This document shows positions 11,716 to 23,487 of a stretch of 64,000 bases of DNA, one piece after another. The stretch is from Glycine soja. Its lineage: Eukaryota > Streptophyta > Magnoliopsida > Fabales > Fabaceae. Below the pieces are notes generated by a model that was not told the DNA's origin, did no database searches, and saw nothing but the letters and a program-made list of their open reading frames with translations. The stretch lies in assembly GCF_004193775.1 (NCBI RefSeq), contig NC_041007.1:27734476-27798475 (forward strand), written 5' to 3'. The translations under genes were made by a program, and so were the position numbers. Within the stretch, counting starts at the first letter, position 1. Each line of letters begins with the position of its first letter.

Positions 11716-12561
11716 CTTGTTTGTCTTAAAGGATCACCATTGACCATGATTGAGTAGTGAACACTTTGGAGACATAGTTTAATCCAAGCCACTCATTTTT
11801 TATGAAAACTCATTTTTGTCATGACTGGAAATAAAAATTTCTAGTCCACTTTGTCAAAGGTCTTGCTAATATCAATTTTCAAGGTCATCTCACTAGCTTT
11901 TCCATTTGTTTTGCATTTCATGTGATGAATTACCTCAGATTTTGAGCACATTATAAAACAATCTATAGCCTTGAGTGATAGGACGATCTTCTATAAAACA
12001 AATTGTTCTTCTAAAATAGATTTTGAGCGGAAAGGCTTGAGTCTCTTTGCAAGGGTTTTGGAGATAATTTTATAGAGAACATTGCAAAGTGAAATGAGTC
12101 TATAGTCTCTCATGGAATTTGGGTTTGGAAATTTGGGAATAAGAAAAATGGTGGTTTTATTTAATTCTAGTGGGAAGAAACCATTTTCTAGCCAACCGGA
12201 AATTTTTAAAGAAAGCAACGTTTAACCCATCAGGGTCAGGAAACTTGTCAGAATGCATTTGGAAAAGAGAGGCTTTAAATTTAGTCATAGAAAAAGGGGC
12301 TAACAAAGATTGATTGTCCTCATCAGAGATGCAAGAACGGATATAATTAATATGAATTATATTTTCAAAACAATTTGTTGAAAATAAACCCTCAAAATAA
12401 TTTGTTGCAATTCTGCCAAAGTCGTGATGCTCATAAAAGAACACACTATTTTTGTTTGACATAGAGGTGATGGAATTTATTTTCTTCTTGATCGTGGCTA
12501 TGGAGTAGAAGAATTTTGAGTTGATATCTCCCTTTTTAACCCAAAAGGTTTTAGCTCATTG
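11716..12561 (-). pseudogene. L1-type LINE reverse transcriptase, part of a LINE split by element A
   Basis: Read on the minus strand this is the LINE ORF2 between endonuclease and RT palm. It has an AKTFWVKKGDINSKFF-like region next to the element A junction, DKFPDPDGLNVAFFKNF (the usual K-x-PGPDG-x-N), then TTIFLIPKFPNPNSMRDYRL and ISLCNVLYKIISKTLAKRLK. It ends with KIDISKTFDKVDW, which includes the first RT catalytic D, and SVHYSIMVNGDPL. The YADD motif and everything 3' are missing. Stops and frameshifts interrupt it. The 5' half lies at 44622-45652 on the far side of element A. Confidence 0.85.
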
Positions 12562-13540
12562 TGATGCAATCCTACCCCTCAAGGACATTGGATAGAAGAC
12601 TTCAAGAAGATTAGGCCAAGATGCAGGAGAAGACCCTAGGGTACTCATGAGCCTTAGGATAGATTTTGGGCCCATGGGCTATATATGAGCCCACCTATCT
12701 TTGTAGATATTAGATTAGGGTTTCATTATTTTTGGGCCTTGTATTTAGGGCTCTATAGAGTAGGGAGGGTACCTTAGTAATGTAGGATTTTTCAACCCTT
12801 GTATTTTAGGTCGCCTAAACTAGTTTTTGTATTATGGGTAGTTTTCTAATTTCACATGCATTAAGTGCACTATTTGATGCACGTGTTGGGAGAGAAATTT
12901 AATTCAATTGGGAGAAGCCCAATCTAATTAAATTTTGGACCAGCCTAAGGGGGAGGTGAGCATTTGCTTACTACACCACATTGCCACATCATATAGTCAC
13001 ACTTTATGCATGTCCTTCATGCTTTACATGCCTCATGACACCTAAGCACACTTAGTGGAGAATCTCGGACTTGATCTTGGATTAGTGGGTTGAACCATAG
13101 CTGAAATTCACTAATCATAATTAGCAAAATTTTAGCTCCAAATTTGACTCCACAAATTCAAATTCAAGTGAAATTTGAATAGAAATTTAAATTTCCCTCT
13201 AACTTTGTGTTATACTTAGGATATAAATAGAGGCCTTGTGTGTGCACTTTTTCAACTTTGATCATTTGAAAAATTAGACTTCAAAGTTCAGACCTCATTT
13301 GAGACATCAAATTCGTGCCCCCCATTTTACCTCTCCCTCCACTCATCTTCTCCTACTTTCAAGTTCTTATCCATGGCCTCCTATAGTGGTGAGCTTGTTC
13401 TTGACTCATCTTCTCCTTGAAGTGGCATCACCAATCACCTTTCCTCCTTCTCCATTCTGCTGCCATTGATCTTCAAGAAGCAAATAACTCCATTGATGAA
13501 GAAGATCCAAGGCCTACAAGCTCTACTTGGAGCTACATCA
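12562..13540 (+). repeat. 5' LTR of element A (979 bp)
   Basis: Starts TGATGCAATCC and ends GCTACATCA. A TATA box (TATAAATAG, about 13222-13230) follows a long AT-rich U3. It is closely similar to the solo LTR at 5924-6901, the 3' LTR at 43647-44616 and the element F LTRs. Confidence 0.95.
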
Positions 13541-13542
13541 TG

Positions 13543-13555
13543 TGGTATCAAAAGC
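13543..13555 (+). other. Primer-binding site of element A
   Basis: TGGTATCAAAAGC lies two bases after the LTR end. It is a degenerate form of the iMet-type TGGTATCAGAGC; element F has TGGTATCAAGAGC at the same place. Confidence 0.75.
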
Positions 13556-15425
13556 ATCTTCATCTAGGTGATGTTCTTTTGCTTCCTCTATCTTTTGTTT
13601 GGTCAATTCACTTTAATTCCTTGTTCTTCATCGTCTTCTTCATGTATCTCCTCCATTATCTTGTGGTTTTGTGTTGTTTAGAGCAGATTCAAAAAAATAA
13701 ACCGATTAAATCTTAGAAGTACACTTGTTCTTGCATTTTTATGGTTCAAATTTTATAGATCTACTCTTGAATCATGATTTTGTGTTGATTTTAGGTTCTA
13801 TCATTTTTCAGTCATAATCTTCTTGTGCAGAACCCTTAGATCTCATTTTTCTTGCAAAATATTGATTATTAAAGAAAACACAAAAATCTAAGTGTAAATC
13901 ACTTCATTCATGTTGTCTTAGAGTCATGTTTAGTCATAATAATTGTCACATTATGTTCTAAGTTTGTGTTGAATTTTGATTTTGTTGATTGAATTCTAGA
14001 TACATTTGTTTGTGTATTCTTGCAAATCTTAGCCTATCATTTTAATTTTGAGTCTAATTCATGCATGTTATTTATTTCATAACATGTTCTAAATCAATTC
14101 CTAGAAGTAGTCTTGTTGTTAATTTTTTTTTCTAAGTTTCTTATATGATGCCTATGAAGAAATTGAGTTGCGGTGCTGAGTTGTGGCTGGATTTGTGAAT
14201 TAAAATAAGTCTTAAGCTCTCTTGAATTGTGTTATCCAAGACAATTGGTCATAAGAAAACACAAATTGTAACTACCCAAGCCTTAAGCAACATAAACACC
14301 ACTCTTGATTTCTAGGTTGAAATTCTGGTTGTTGTCAGTTATGGCACACTATCTTCTTAACTCCACTATGGCTTGAATACTTTGAGTTTTGAGCTGAAAT
14401 TTTAACTGGATAAAATAGATATCTAGAAGAAAAAAATGTAAAAATAATGAACAAAAACGAAAAATAAATGAGCAATAAAAGGTGATAAAGATTAACGTCA
14501 AAATACACATCCAGAACAACCAAAAAAAATGTGTATGCTTGATTTGCTTTAAAATTGTTCATTATTTTGAGTTGTATTACAAGCCTATTTGACTTCTTGG
14601 AGTTGTTAATCTTTTAGATGTGTTTCCAAATTGACATAACTAGAATTTTCCTTTGATTCTTGTTTTTAATTTGTCAATATAATCTAGTGTCATTCTAGGA
14701 CTTCCTCTATGTTCCACCTTGGCTTGTGGTGTTGTCCTTTTGCTTTTCTCATTGAGTTAATGTCATGTTAAATTTACTTTTGGTTTATCTTTCATTTCAT
14801 CTTTTGGTTTCTTGCTTGTCTTCTTCTTTTTTTAAAGTGTTGCCTACAATAAGGATTGGAAGAGGAAATTGGTGCATTGCTTGAAGGAAGATTTTTGAGT
14901 CTTAGAGGTTAACCATCCTAGGAGCACCATTGGATTTGAAGAAACCAAAGCCTCACCAAATTTTGAGTGAAACACTTGATAAAACAAACAAGAATTGAAG
15001 AAAAATTTGAAGACCTTAATTTCTTTGTTAAATTTGTTGTAATAGAATAATTGAGTGTTGAATTTTTTCTATTGCAATTCCTTGTATTTGGACATTCTTC
15101 AGGGGTGTATTGGGAGACTCCAAGACACTACCCAAACCTCTATTTGTGTGTAATAGCTTAGTGTAAACTGTGTAGCCTAAGTGAAGAGCCAATTGGGACC
15201 TCCAAAGGGTTATCCAAGCATTCACATAGGAAACTATCTTGCTTGCTTTAAATTTCCTTTAACTTCTATTGTCAAACCGCCAAGATAGATTTCTTTTTAC
15301 CATTTAGGTTTTACCTTATCTTTCACACCTCTTTTAGTGTTTATTTTGGCTAGTTTCAACCATACTTTCTTTTACTTTTTATCTTCAAACCCCCAACAAG
15401 AAAGAACCATAACTTAGGAACCAAC
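13556..15425 (+). other. Leader of element A, non-coding
   Basis: About 1.9 kb between primer-binding site and gag with no conserved reading frame. The same leader is present in element F (58377-60245, minus strand), so a long leader is a family trait. It may contain packaging signals, which would matter for a trans-mobilised family; that is inference. Confidence 0.7.
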
Positions 15426-15973
15426 ATGAGTCTTCATTCTTCATCTAGTGTTAATGGTGAGGGTTCTACTCCTAAGGACCCCTTGTATAAGATATTAGAT
15501 GAGTTGAGATCCCTTAAATTGTGGAAAGAAAAACAAGAGAGAAAAGAAAAAGGAAAAAAGATTGGAAGAATTAAGTCAAGATGAAAGAGAGAAAATAAGA
15601 GAAGAAGAAAGAAGGAAAATAATGAAAGAAATGAAAAAAGAAAAACATGCCTCCTATAATAGTCATGACTCTTGCAAGAGTTTAAGTGAAGAACTTAGTG
15701 ACTATTATGGAGGGCGGCATAGGTCACATACTAAACATCACTCCCAAAGAAGAGAAAAGGATAGAAGGCCTTAAGATGTTAACATTAGCCTCCCATATTT
15801 CCATGGAAAAAGATAATGTTGAGGCCTACCTAGATTGGGAAATGAAAGTTGAACAACTCTTTGCTTGTCATCATATTAGTGAAGAGAGAAAAGTTCCATT
15901 GGCTACCCTTAGCATTCAAGGGTATGCCCTCTATTGGTGGACTTCCCTTGTTAGGGAAAGAAGGATTTATGGG
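15426..15973 (+). pseudogene. Element A gag, 5' part, interrupted by element B
   Basis: ATG at 15426 reads MSLHSSSSVNGEGSTPKDPL, a charged coiled-coil stretch rich in K and E, and RHRSHTKHHSQRREKDRRP. After a stop and one extra A in an A-run (about 15806) the capsid domain continues: DNVEAYLDWEMKVEQLFACH, ISEERKVPLATLSIQGYALY, WWTSLVRERRIYG. Element B enters right after this and Gag resumes at 42043 with DLPVKYWNDLKSALRKRH. The family is the retrotransposon Gag domain common in legume gypsy elements. Confidence 0.85.
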
Positions 15974-16756
15974 TGTCAGACCCAAATTTCGTCTGGGGAC
16001 TATCATTCATGGATATTTGGATTCTCGCTAGCCGAATTGAGTTGTTCGACACCAGTTACCGTGCAAGATGAAAGATCATTCGATGTTTTGGTCAAGGGTG
16101 CGAAAGATACTAAAAGGGATGGGCAAAAGGGTCTTTTTAGGGATTTTTCTAGACCTCAGCTTGCCCAGGCTAGCCTCTGGCTCACCTGGGCCCCCCCAAA
16201 TGGCTTAGGGTTGAAGTCCCCAACTCGTCCAGGCGAGCCAAGTCACTTCAGAGTGAAGCATCAGCTCAACACACATCTTTCTCGCGTTAGGGCTGAAGTC
16301 CCCAACGCCTTAACAACCTCTTTCGTTCTTGTTAGTTAAAGATGAATCTTTCAAAAGCCTAAAATCAACTCAACACACATCTTTATCGCTTTAAAGAATT
16401 ATGTAGGTCTGAATTCCTCAACGCACTTGAGGATACGTAGGAGCAAGGGCAACACCCTTGTCGACCCCAAAATAATAAATAAAATACAAAAACAGAAAAT
16501 AAATAATTTTGAAGTCACGTTGCGTACACTCGATTAAGGCTACCATCCCTTGTGACGGATGTGTGGGGTGCTAATACCTTCCCTATGCGTAAACAACTCC
16601 CGGACCCTTATTTTCGAAATTCGTAAACCCCTCTTTTTGGTTTTTCTAATGTTTTCCCCGAATAAACGTTGGTGGCAACTCCCGTGCATTTTCCTTTTTG
16701 GAAGACGAGCCTTTGGCTTTTCGCCTTGCCCTCCCGCCAAAGGGTAGGCTACGACA
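15974..16756 (+). repeat. 5' LTR of element B (783 bp, internally deleted)
   Basis: Matches the 3' LTR (40863-42037) but lacks about 400 bp between roughly 16265 and 16305, including the TATA box region kept in the 3' copy at 41196-41203. The joint contains a shuffled repeat of CTCAACACACATCTTT, which also occurs near 16366. A single element should start with identical LTRs, so this copy lost its promoter after insertion. Confidence 0.9.
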
Positions 16757-16758
16757 GT

Positions 16759-16775
16759 TGGCAACTCCACTGGGG
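16759..16775 (+). other. Primer-binding site region of element B
   Basis: TGGCAACTCCACTGGGG directly follows the LTR end. The form TGGCGACTCCACTGGGG is what I associate with Ogre-like elements; the tRNA identity is not established here. Confidence 0.65.
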
Positions 16776-17717
16776 AATTCTTTTGTTAGAGAGTTAAGCC
16801 ATTTAATTTGTGTGCAATGTTTTGTTTATATTTACATAACCCTTTTTTCTATGCTTTTATGTTTGGTGTGTGGCTGCCTATCTATTACATGCATAATTAG
16901 AAATATTTGTTTGTTCTATGCACACATGACACCTACACCTTTGCACACACAGTGAGTTATTAGGCCCTATACTCGGGTCTGTGTGAAACATAGGAAGTGG
17001 AGGTCGATCTGTGGTCATGCTGGGTCTCCGACTCGCTTGATAACAGTGAAGTCTCATCTAGAGTTTTTCTCTTTTGATGATACATTGTCACTGGTAGTCC
17101 CTACCACCACAATGTTTGATATCAAAGAGGATGATATCTCTAGAAACCTTTGAAATTTATATATGACCACCCTTGGGAGTTGGCACTAAATTAGGGACAC
17201 GGAACAAACACACTATGTTTTGTTTCCTTAATCTAGTCATGCATATATTTATGACGTCATGATTGTGTACATCATTCCTGTGTTTACCATGTTATTATGT
17301 TAACACATGGCATTTTGGCATTAAGTCATTGCATGATCCTGCTCATTCGTTTATCATGTTTCTCTTGGTGCTGCCAACCATATACTCTTTGTTGTCATTA
17401 GTCATTACTTTCACGCATGCATACTCATGTTGTGTCATTTCTCATGCCTTGCATTTGTTTTCTTCATCTTCGTCACGGGAAGCCAGAAAGTCTATATCAC
17501 CTTCTTAATTGCAAGCATTGGGCACCATGGTAATGACTGCAAATGAACCATGATACCCAATGCATTGTAGGTAAGAAGAGATGGTCTTCCGAGCTCTTGT
17601 GTCCATAGATAAACGCATTTGTCACGCATAGCATGAAGATGCCCTGATGCATTCATCATACCTCCTCTATGATAGGGTGTTGACATATAGGTCATCAGAA
17701 CTTTCATTCCTGCAAAC
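16776..17717 (+). other. Leader of element B, non-coding
   Basis: About 0.94 kb without a conserved ORF, as expected for the 5' untranslated region of Ogre elements before ORF1. Confidence 0.65.
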
Positions 17718-19558
17718 ATGGGGTCAGACCAAGCGCCTTCCTTTAAAAAGAGGTTCTATCATGTCAAATTCAAGAACCTAGAACTAGCTAGCTTGCAAGA
17801 ACTAGGATAACAGATGGATCAAGTTCGACATCAAGCCTTCAGCAAGGCGTATGGGAAAATATGGGATTCGGCCATGGTAGAAGTGCCGTTGAAGCCATCA
17901 CATCCCTCACTCAATACTACGACCAATCACTCAGATGCTTCACTTTTAGGGACTTTCAGTTGACACCAACCATAGAAGAGTTTGAGGAGATCTTAGGATG
18001 CCCATTAGGGGGAAGGAAGTCGTACCTCTTTGCTAGATTCTATCCTTCTATGGCAAGAATAGCAAAAGCGATCCAGATCTCGGAACAAGAGCTAGACCGA
18101 GTGAAGCAAAATAGGAATGGGGTGATAGGGATACCAAGAAAGCACTTGGAGGAGAAGGCAGAAGCTTTGGCAAATAAAAGGGAGTGGACCTCATTCATTG
18201 ACATATTAGCACTATTGGTGTTTGGAACTATACTATTTCCGAATTTAGACGGGCTAGTGGACCTAGCAGCGATCGACACCTATCTTGCTTATCACCATAG
18301 CAAGCAAAGCCTGGTCATCACCATTTTGGCAGATACATATGATACACTCGACTTGAGGTGCGAGAAGAGCAGTGCAAGAATTATCTATTGTACGCCTACT
18401 CTTTATGTGTGGTTGGTCTCCCATGTTTTCGTCATGAAGGTAGGCCTATTTGTCCTCTACAAGGTCATCGCATGTGCACCGAAAAAGGGAAAAGAAAATT
18501 GGGAAGAACTCTTGACAAGTATGGTAGGAGCGTCCATTAGCCGGCTCCCCCGATGGAAAGAAGGAGGGGCAAGAGTGTTATGCTCGTGTGAAGGATTCCC
18601 AAATGTCCCCTTGATGGGAATGAAGGGTTGTATTAATTATAATCCCATGCTAGCCATAAGACAACTAGGCTACCCTATGAGAGGTGCACCATCGGAGGAG
18701 ATCATCGCGTGTTTCGTTGCACGAGGCTTCAATGAAGCCAATGCGAAGATACTTCAAAGAGTTCGTAAAGCATGGAATACAGTGGAAAGGAAAGATAAGG
18801 AGCTTAGGGGAAGTAGCAATGGCATCATCGGTGGCTATCACAAGTGGTTGAATTCTAGGACGCAAGGGATAACTTGGCTCCCAAAGCTAAAAGGCCTAAG
18901 TGGGAAAGAAGCTGAAGTCCCTAAGGAAAGCAAAGAAGTGCAAGCTTTGAAAGCGGAACTCGAAAAAACAAGAGTGATCAAGGAGAAGCTAAAGACGGCA
19001 GTCACTAGAGTCAGGAAAGATTGTGATGAGCTGAGAGGTCAACATGACTACGGTTGAAGCATTAGAGCGGGAAACAAAAAGGGCCCGAAAGGAAGAATAG
19101 AGCAGGAACAAATTCCGAGGGACCGAGAGGGACGAGTCAAGGATGGAAAGCATGGTGTTAGAGGATAAGTTGAAGGCTTGTCAAAGGTCGAAGAGAAGCT
19201 TGATGGAATGGTTGAGCAGAACAAAAGAAAATATGTTGACAATTATTGATCAATATAAGGAGAAGGTGAACTTAGCTACTAGTCATGGGCAGAGGCTAGA
19301 GGATGAACATGTGAAGGTATTGGCTCTGTAAATTGAAAGGGAAGCAAGAGAGAGGGTGACCGAATCATTGCGAAGGGAAGCTATGAAATGGATGGATAGG
19401 TTCGCTCTCACTCTAAATGGGAGTCAAGGGCTTCCAAGGTTGTTAGCCAAAGCCAAGGCAATGATCGACACGTACTCAGCTCCCGATGAAGTTCATGGTC
19501 TTTTTTATTACTGCCAATGCATGGTCAAACTAATGACCCACCTAATTAGGAATCGCTA
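17718..19558 (+). pseudogene. Ogre ORF1 protein (DUF7745-like), upstream of gag, broken
   Basis: The likely start is ATG at 17718 (MGSDQAPSFKKRFYHVKFKN). After an in-frame TAA and a frameshift near 17870, a 398-residue open stretch (17861-19057) carries the conserved part: AVEAITSLTQYYDQSLRCFT, FRDFQLTPTIEEFEEILGCP, then RQLGYPMRGAPSEEII and YHKWLNSRTQGITWLP. Beyond 19057 the frame shifts and a charged, coiled-coil-like tail runs to 19558 (ARERVTESLRREAMKWMDRF, then AMIDTYSAPDEV). Ogre elements carry such an extra ORF before gag; its function is unknown. About 610 residues in all. Family assignment is from memory of the pattern. Confidence 0.8.
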
Positions 19559-19833
19559 AGGCGTTTGTGTTGTATTTATGCCTTGGCTTTGGCAAGATAA
19601 ACTATGTTGTTTCTTAATGAAAATGGAATTTGATTCGACCCTATGTCTTTACAAAAGTTCTACATGGATTCAATACCTCAGCAACTTATCATTCTCATGC
19701 ATTTACATTTAGTTAGTTGTTGCATTACTCATTGCTTTCTATTTTTAACAGTCATTAAAAAGTAATCATAGTAACCAAAAGGAACGAACAAGCTTTACGG
19801 CACCCTTACCGAACATGCGCCAGGGGTAGAATC

Positions 19834-20539
19834 ATGAGTGAGGTAGACGAAGTTCAGGAAGAGATGAAGGCCGACATGGAGGCCATGAAAGACCAAATAG
19901 CTCCTATGATGGAGGCCATGTTGAGCATGAAGAAAATAATGAAAAGCAATGCGACTATTGTTGCCACTACTAGCGCTGCCGCTTAGGTAGATCCAACTCA
20001 CCCATCTTGTGTGAATCAAATAAGTCGTCCAATCCCGGACATGGTTGGTCAGGGATGAGAAGCATTGGGAAGTACAGGCGGGCCTCATGTTGTGCAAAGC
20101 AATAATTCTTTCCCACCATATGAATTGCCTCCCAATTATGCCCCACCCAATGTTGTACATGTGCCCGACGAGAACGCCGACCACTCCGCTCCTGTTCCCC
20201 TTGAAAGCCAGCAACCCCAGTTGGGGCATGCATATTTTGCTCAGCCCATAGGGGGCCAAGTGAAGAATCCCGAGACCACGTTATGGCCAACTTCAAGCCT
20301 TACCCTGGATATGCCACTAAGGGGCCAACATTTGGTGGCATGCCCCAGCCTAACACCTTAAGGGGCCCTCAGCATCGCCCGCTGCAACCCTTACATTTCT
20401 CTGTGGGAAGACTGCCACCTGCCATGGAAGAAAGGGAGAAATTTGATCTTATAGAGGAAAGGCTGAGAGCCATTGAGAGGATTGGAGATTACCCTTTTGC
20501 CGACATGACGGAACTGTGCCTAGTTCCCGATGTCATCAT
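19834..20539 (+). pseudogene. Ogre gag, 5' part, interrupted by a solo LTR
   Basis: ATG at 19834 gives MSEVDEVQEEMKADMEAMKD, a coiled-coil start typical of Ogre Gag. A proline-rich linker follows (PPYELPPNYAPPNVVHVPDE), with stops near 19984 and 20056, then REKFDLIEERLRAIERIGDY. It breaks at LVPDVII, where the minus-strand solo LTR is inserted. Gag resumes at 21952. Confidence 0.8.
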
Positions 20540-21946
20540 TGTTCGCTTCTAGCAAGTGCACTGGATCGCGCAAGTAGTATAAAATGGTAAGAACCGTGTA
20601 TCGAACTCTCAGGGAACTTGTGTTACTTGGTAAAGCTATTTCAGTGAATAGGTGTCTAGTGTGAAAAGAGATGTGTTTACTATGAACAAATGTGTAAACT
20701 AACTATTAAAAGGGAAAATCACGTGAGAAATGATGCGTAAAAACAAGTAGATGACACGTTGGTCTTCCTAATAAGTGCCTGATGTTAGAAGGATATTCTC
20801 TACTTAACAATGCTCATGTGTTCTATGGTGTCTCCTGAAATGCTAAACCCCGATTCCTCATGATAGTCTAGCCTAATCCTGATCAAGCATCATCCGCAGA
20901 TTCCTCTTGTTGGACTAAACTCAGCCAGGACCGCATTAAGACAAACATACAACAACTAGGTTACCGTACCCCGATTCCTCGTGAAAATACAACAAACTAG
21001 CCCCGTCTTATCAAGTTCTAAGAATCAGACCAGTTTCCATTGTTGAATGATCCTAAAAACACATGCATCTACGTGATCAAGGCAAAAACATGGAAGAATG
21101 AAGTTCTGATAGCATAGTGAACACACAAAACATCATTATATAGATAAAAAGATATTTACATCAAGTACTTGCAAGGAAGATCCAATAGAGGATTTAGCTT
21201 TCCACAACTGGGAAGCTTCCTTTACAACAAAGAGAAGAGAAAGATGAAAGATTGTAGAAATACAAGTAGTGGGGATGTCTCCTCCACCTCTAGGACCTCA
21301 CAATCACTCACAAACTCATCTCAAGTTCTCAGGACGGCTTCCTCTTCCAGCTCTGGTCTTTGCAGATCTTCATATAACAAAATCTCTCAAACTCTCTAGA
21401 ACTTGGACCTTTCTCTCTCTAGAACTCTCCAACTATGCAGAAGCTTCAAGAAAAGGCCAAACTCCCTCTCAAAATCTGATTTCAGGCTTAAATAGGTGGC
21501 TTTGTTCGTGCTCGTGCGCTTAGCGCAATTCTGAACCGCTTAATGCGCATTAGTGAATTTCGGCTTAGCGCGGCTTTTCTTGCTCAGCGGATGGACCAAA
21601 CCGGTGCGCTTAGCAGGATGGCCCTTCTCTCAGCAAACAAGCATAGCTCATCCTTCTTCCAGATTCTTCCTCGCGCTTAGCTGAGGAATGTTTTGCTCAG
21701 TGGATAGCTCGCTAAGCCAACAGATTGGCTTAGCGAGAGGGTGAAAATCAGCACTTCAAAACTTGCCTAATTATCCTGAAATTGAGAGAAAATGATTATT
21801 AAATACACAAAATGAGTACTGCGTATTTATTACCTATCTTTAACAAAAAGTAATTATAACACTACAAAATAACCATAAATTGGAGGAGTTTGATACAATT
21901 TACACAAGTTTTATACACAAAAGTTAGTCGTATTCACCGACTAACA
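20540..21946 (-). mobile_element. Solo LTR in Ogre gag (1407 bp, minus strand)
   Basis: Ends TG...CA with a perfect 5-bp duplication atcat (20535-20539, 21947-21951) and the Gag reading frame continuing on both sides. Orientation is from a minus-strand TATA-like box (CTATTTAAG, about 21487-21495) with CGCTTAGCG/GCTAAGCC-type motifs upstream of it (21515-21740) and a CT-rich leader after it. Its minus-strand 5' end forms a perfect 8-bp hairpin (GTTAGTCG/CGACTAAC, 21923-21945). The phrase TTTCAGGATAATTA is shared with the Athila-type LTR at 45653, so it may belong to that lineage; family otherwise unknown. Confidence 0.8.
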
Positions 21947-21951
21947 ATCAT

Positions 21952-23486
21952 CCCTCCCAAATTCAAGGTGTCAGACTTTGACAAGTACAAGGGGACTACT
22001 TGTCCCAAGAACCACCTGAAGATGTACTATCGGAAGATGGGGGGCGTACGCCAAAGATGAAAAACTCTTATGCATTTTATTCAAGAGAGTTTTGCCGGGG
22101 CGGTAAACACTTGGTATACCAACCTGGAATCTTCCCAGATCCGTTCTTGGAAAGACTTAATGGCTGCCTTCATTAGGCAGTATCAATACAACTCTGACAT
22201 GGCTCTGGATAGAACACAATTGCAAAACATGTGTAAGAAGGAGCATGAGTCTTTTAAAGAATACGCCTAGAGGTGGAGGGATTTGGCAGTTCAGGTAGCA
22301 CCTCCAATGATGAAGAGAGAGATGATAACGATGATAGTGGACACATTTCTAGTGTTCTACTATGAGAAAATGGTAGGTCAAATGCCTTCGAGCTTTGCAG
22401 ATCTGGTATTTGTGGGCGAAAGGATTGAAGTGGGCCTAATAAGGGGCAAGTTCGATTACGTAGCTTCAACAAGTGCTGGCAACAGGAGGACCAGTACAGG
22501 TGGAGCTAAGAAAAAGGAGGGAGATGCCCATGCCATAACTGCAGCTCCCACATGGCCAAAGTCCCAACAAACCCCTCACAACCCCACTTACCAATATCCC
22601 TTGCCCCGGTATAATTACTCAGCCAATATCGAATCTCCTCCCAGTCCGACGCCCCTCCAACAGAGAATGCCCACTCAACCACAAAGGCCTACCCCACAAA
22701 ATCCATTCCCTGCACAGCCTCGACTAGCTGGAAATCCCAACCCCAACATAAACACAAACCCAAGGAGGAACTTCCCAGAAAGAAAACCTGTAGAGTTCAC
22801 CCCAATATTGATGCCTTATGCCAACCTGCTACCATCTTTACTCAGCAACCAAATGGTTGTGGTGAGCCTGGGGAAGGTCTATCAACCTCATTTTCCCCGA
22901 TGGTACAATCCCAAAGCAACCTACACCTATCATGGTGGTATTCCGGGGCACTCTATCGAGCAGCGTGTAGCCTTCAAGCACAAGGTACAAAGCTTGATTG
23001 ACGTTGGATGGCTGACATTTCAAAAGGACCGTCTGAATGTGAGGACTAATCCACTAACCAACCATAGGGGCTCGACGATGAATGCAGTGGAAGAATGGGA
23101 GTCTCGGGGGTAGAAGCAGATAGGGAATGTGTCAACATCCAGAGGGTTCATATTGGAAGCATTGTGTGCGGCTGGTATGATTGACCTTGATGGTGACAAA
23201 GGAGATTCTTGTTTAATACATCTAGGGATATCGCACGATGTGAAGACATGTCTAATAGCGGAGGAGCTACTACAAGGAATGATGAACAGGGGGAAGATTG
23301 AAGTCTGCAGTGCGAAGAAAGGGGAAGGAGATGTATGCATGCAGTCAGACGACAGAAACCCGAGTAAGCCCAAGCCTTTGGTGATCCATTTCACCAGGGA
23401 CGTCACCACTCAGAGGCCTCGAGGTTTCCAGCCCTTTACAGTTAAGACGCCTGCACCTTTCCCTTATAAAAGTGATAAGGCGGTGC
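21952..23486 (+). pseudogene. Ogre gag, 3' part, broken
   Basis: Capsid region: PPKFKVSDFDKYKGTTCPKN, then MHFIQESFAGAVNTWYTNLE and SWKDLMAAFIRQYQYNSDMA, the usual retrotransposon-Gag core. After one stop it continues RWRDLAVQVAPPMMKREMIT and FADLVFVGERIEVGLIRGKF. A proline-rich linker (about 22550-22800) and a partial zinc-knuckle-like segment (YTYHGGIPGHSIEQRVAFKH, where C residues of a CHHC pattern are lost) follow. Stops at about 22056, 22268 and 23111. It leads into the protease region. Confidence 0.8.
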
Positions 23487-23487
23487 C

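Noticed and set aside
19795..20296. Minus-strand ORFs of 154 and 108 codons opposite Ogre gag
   Set aside because: Shadow of the GC-richer proline-rich Gag linker on the other strand; no recognisable domain.
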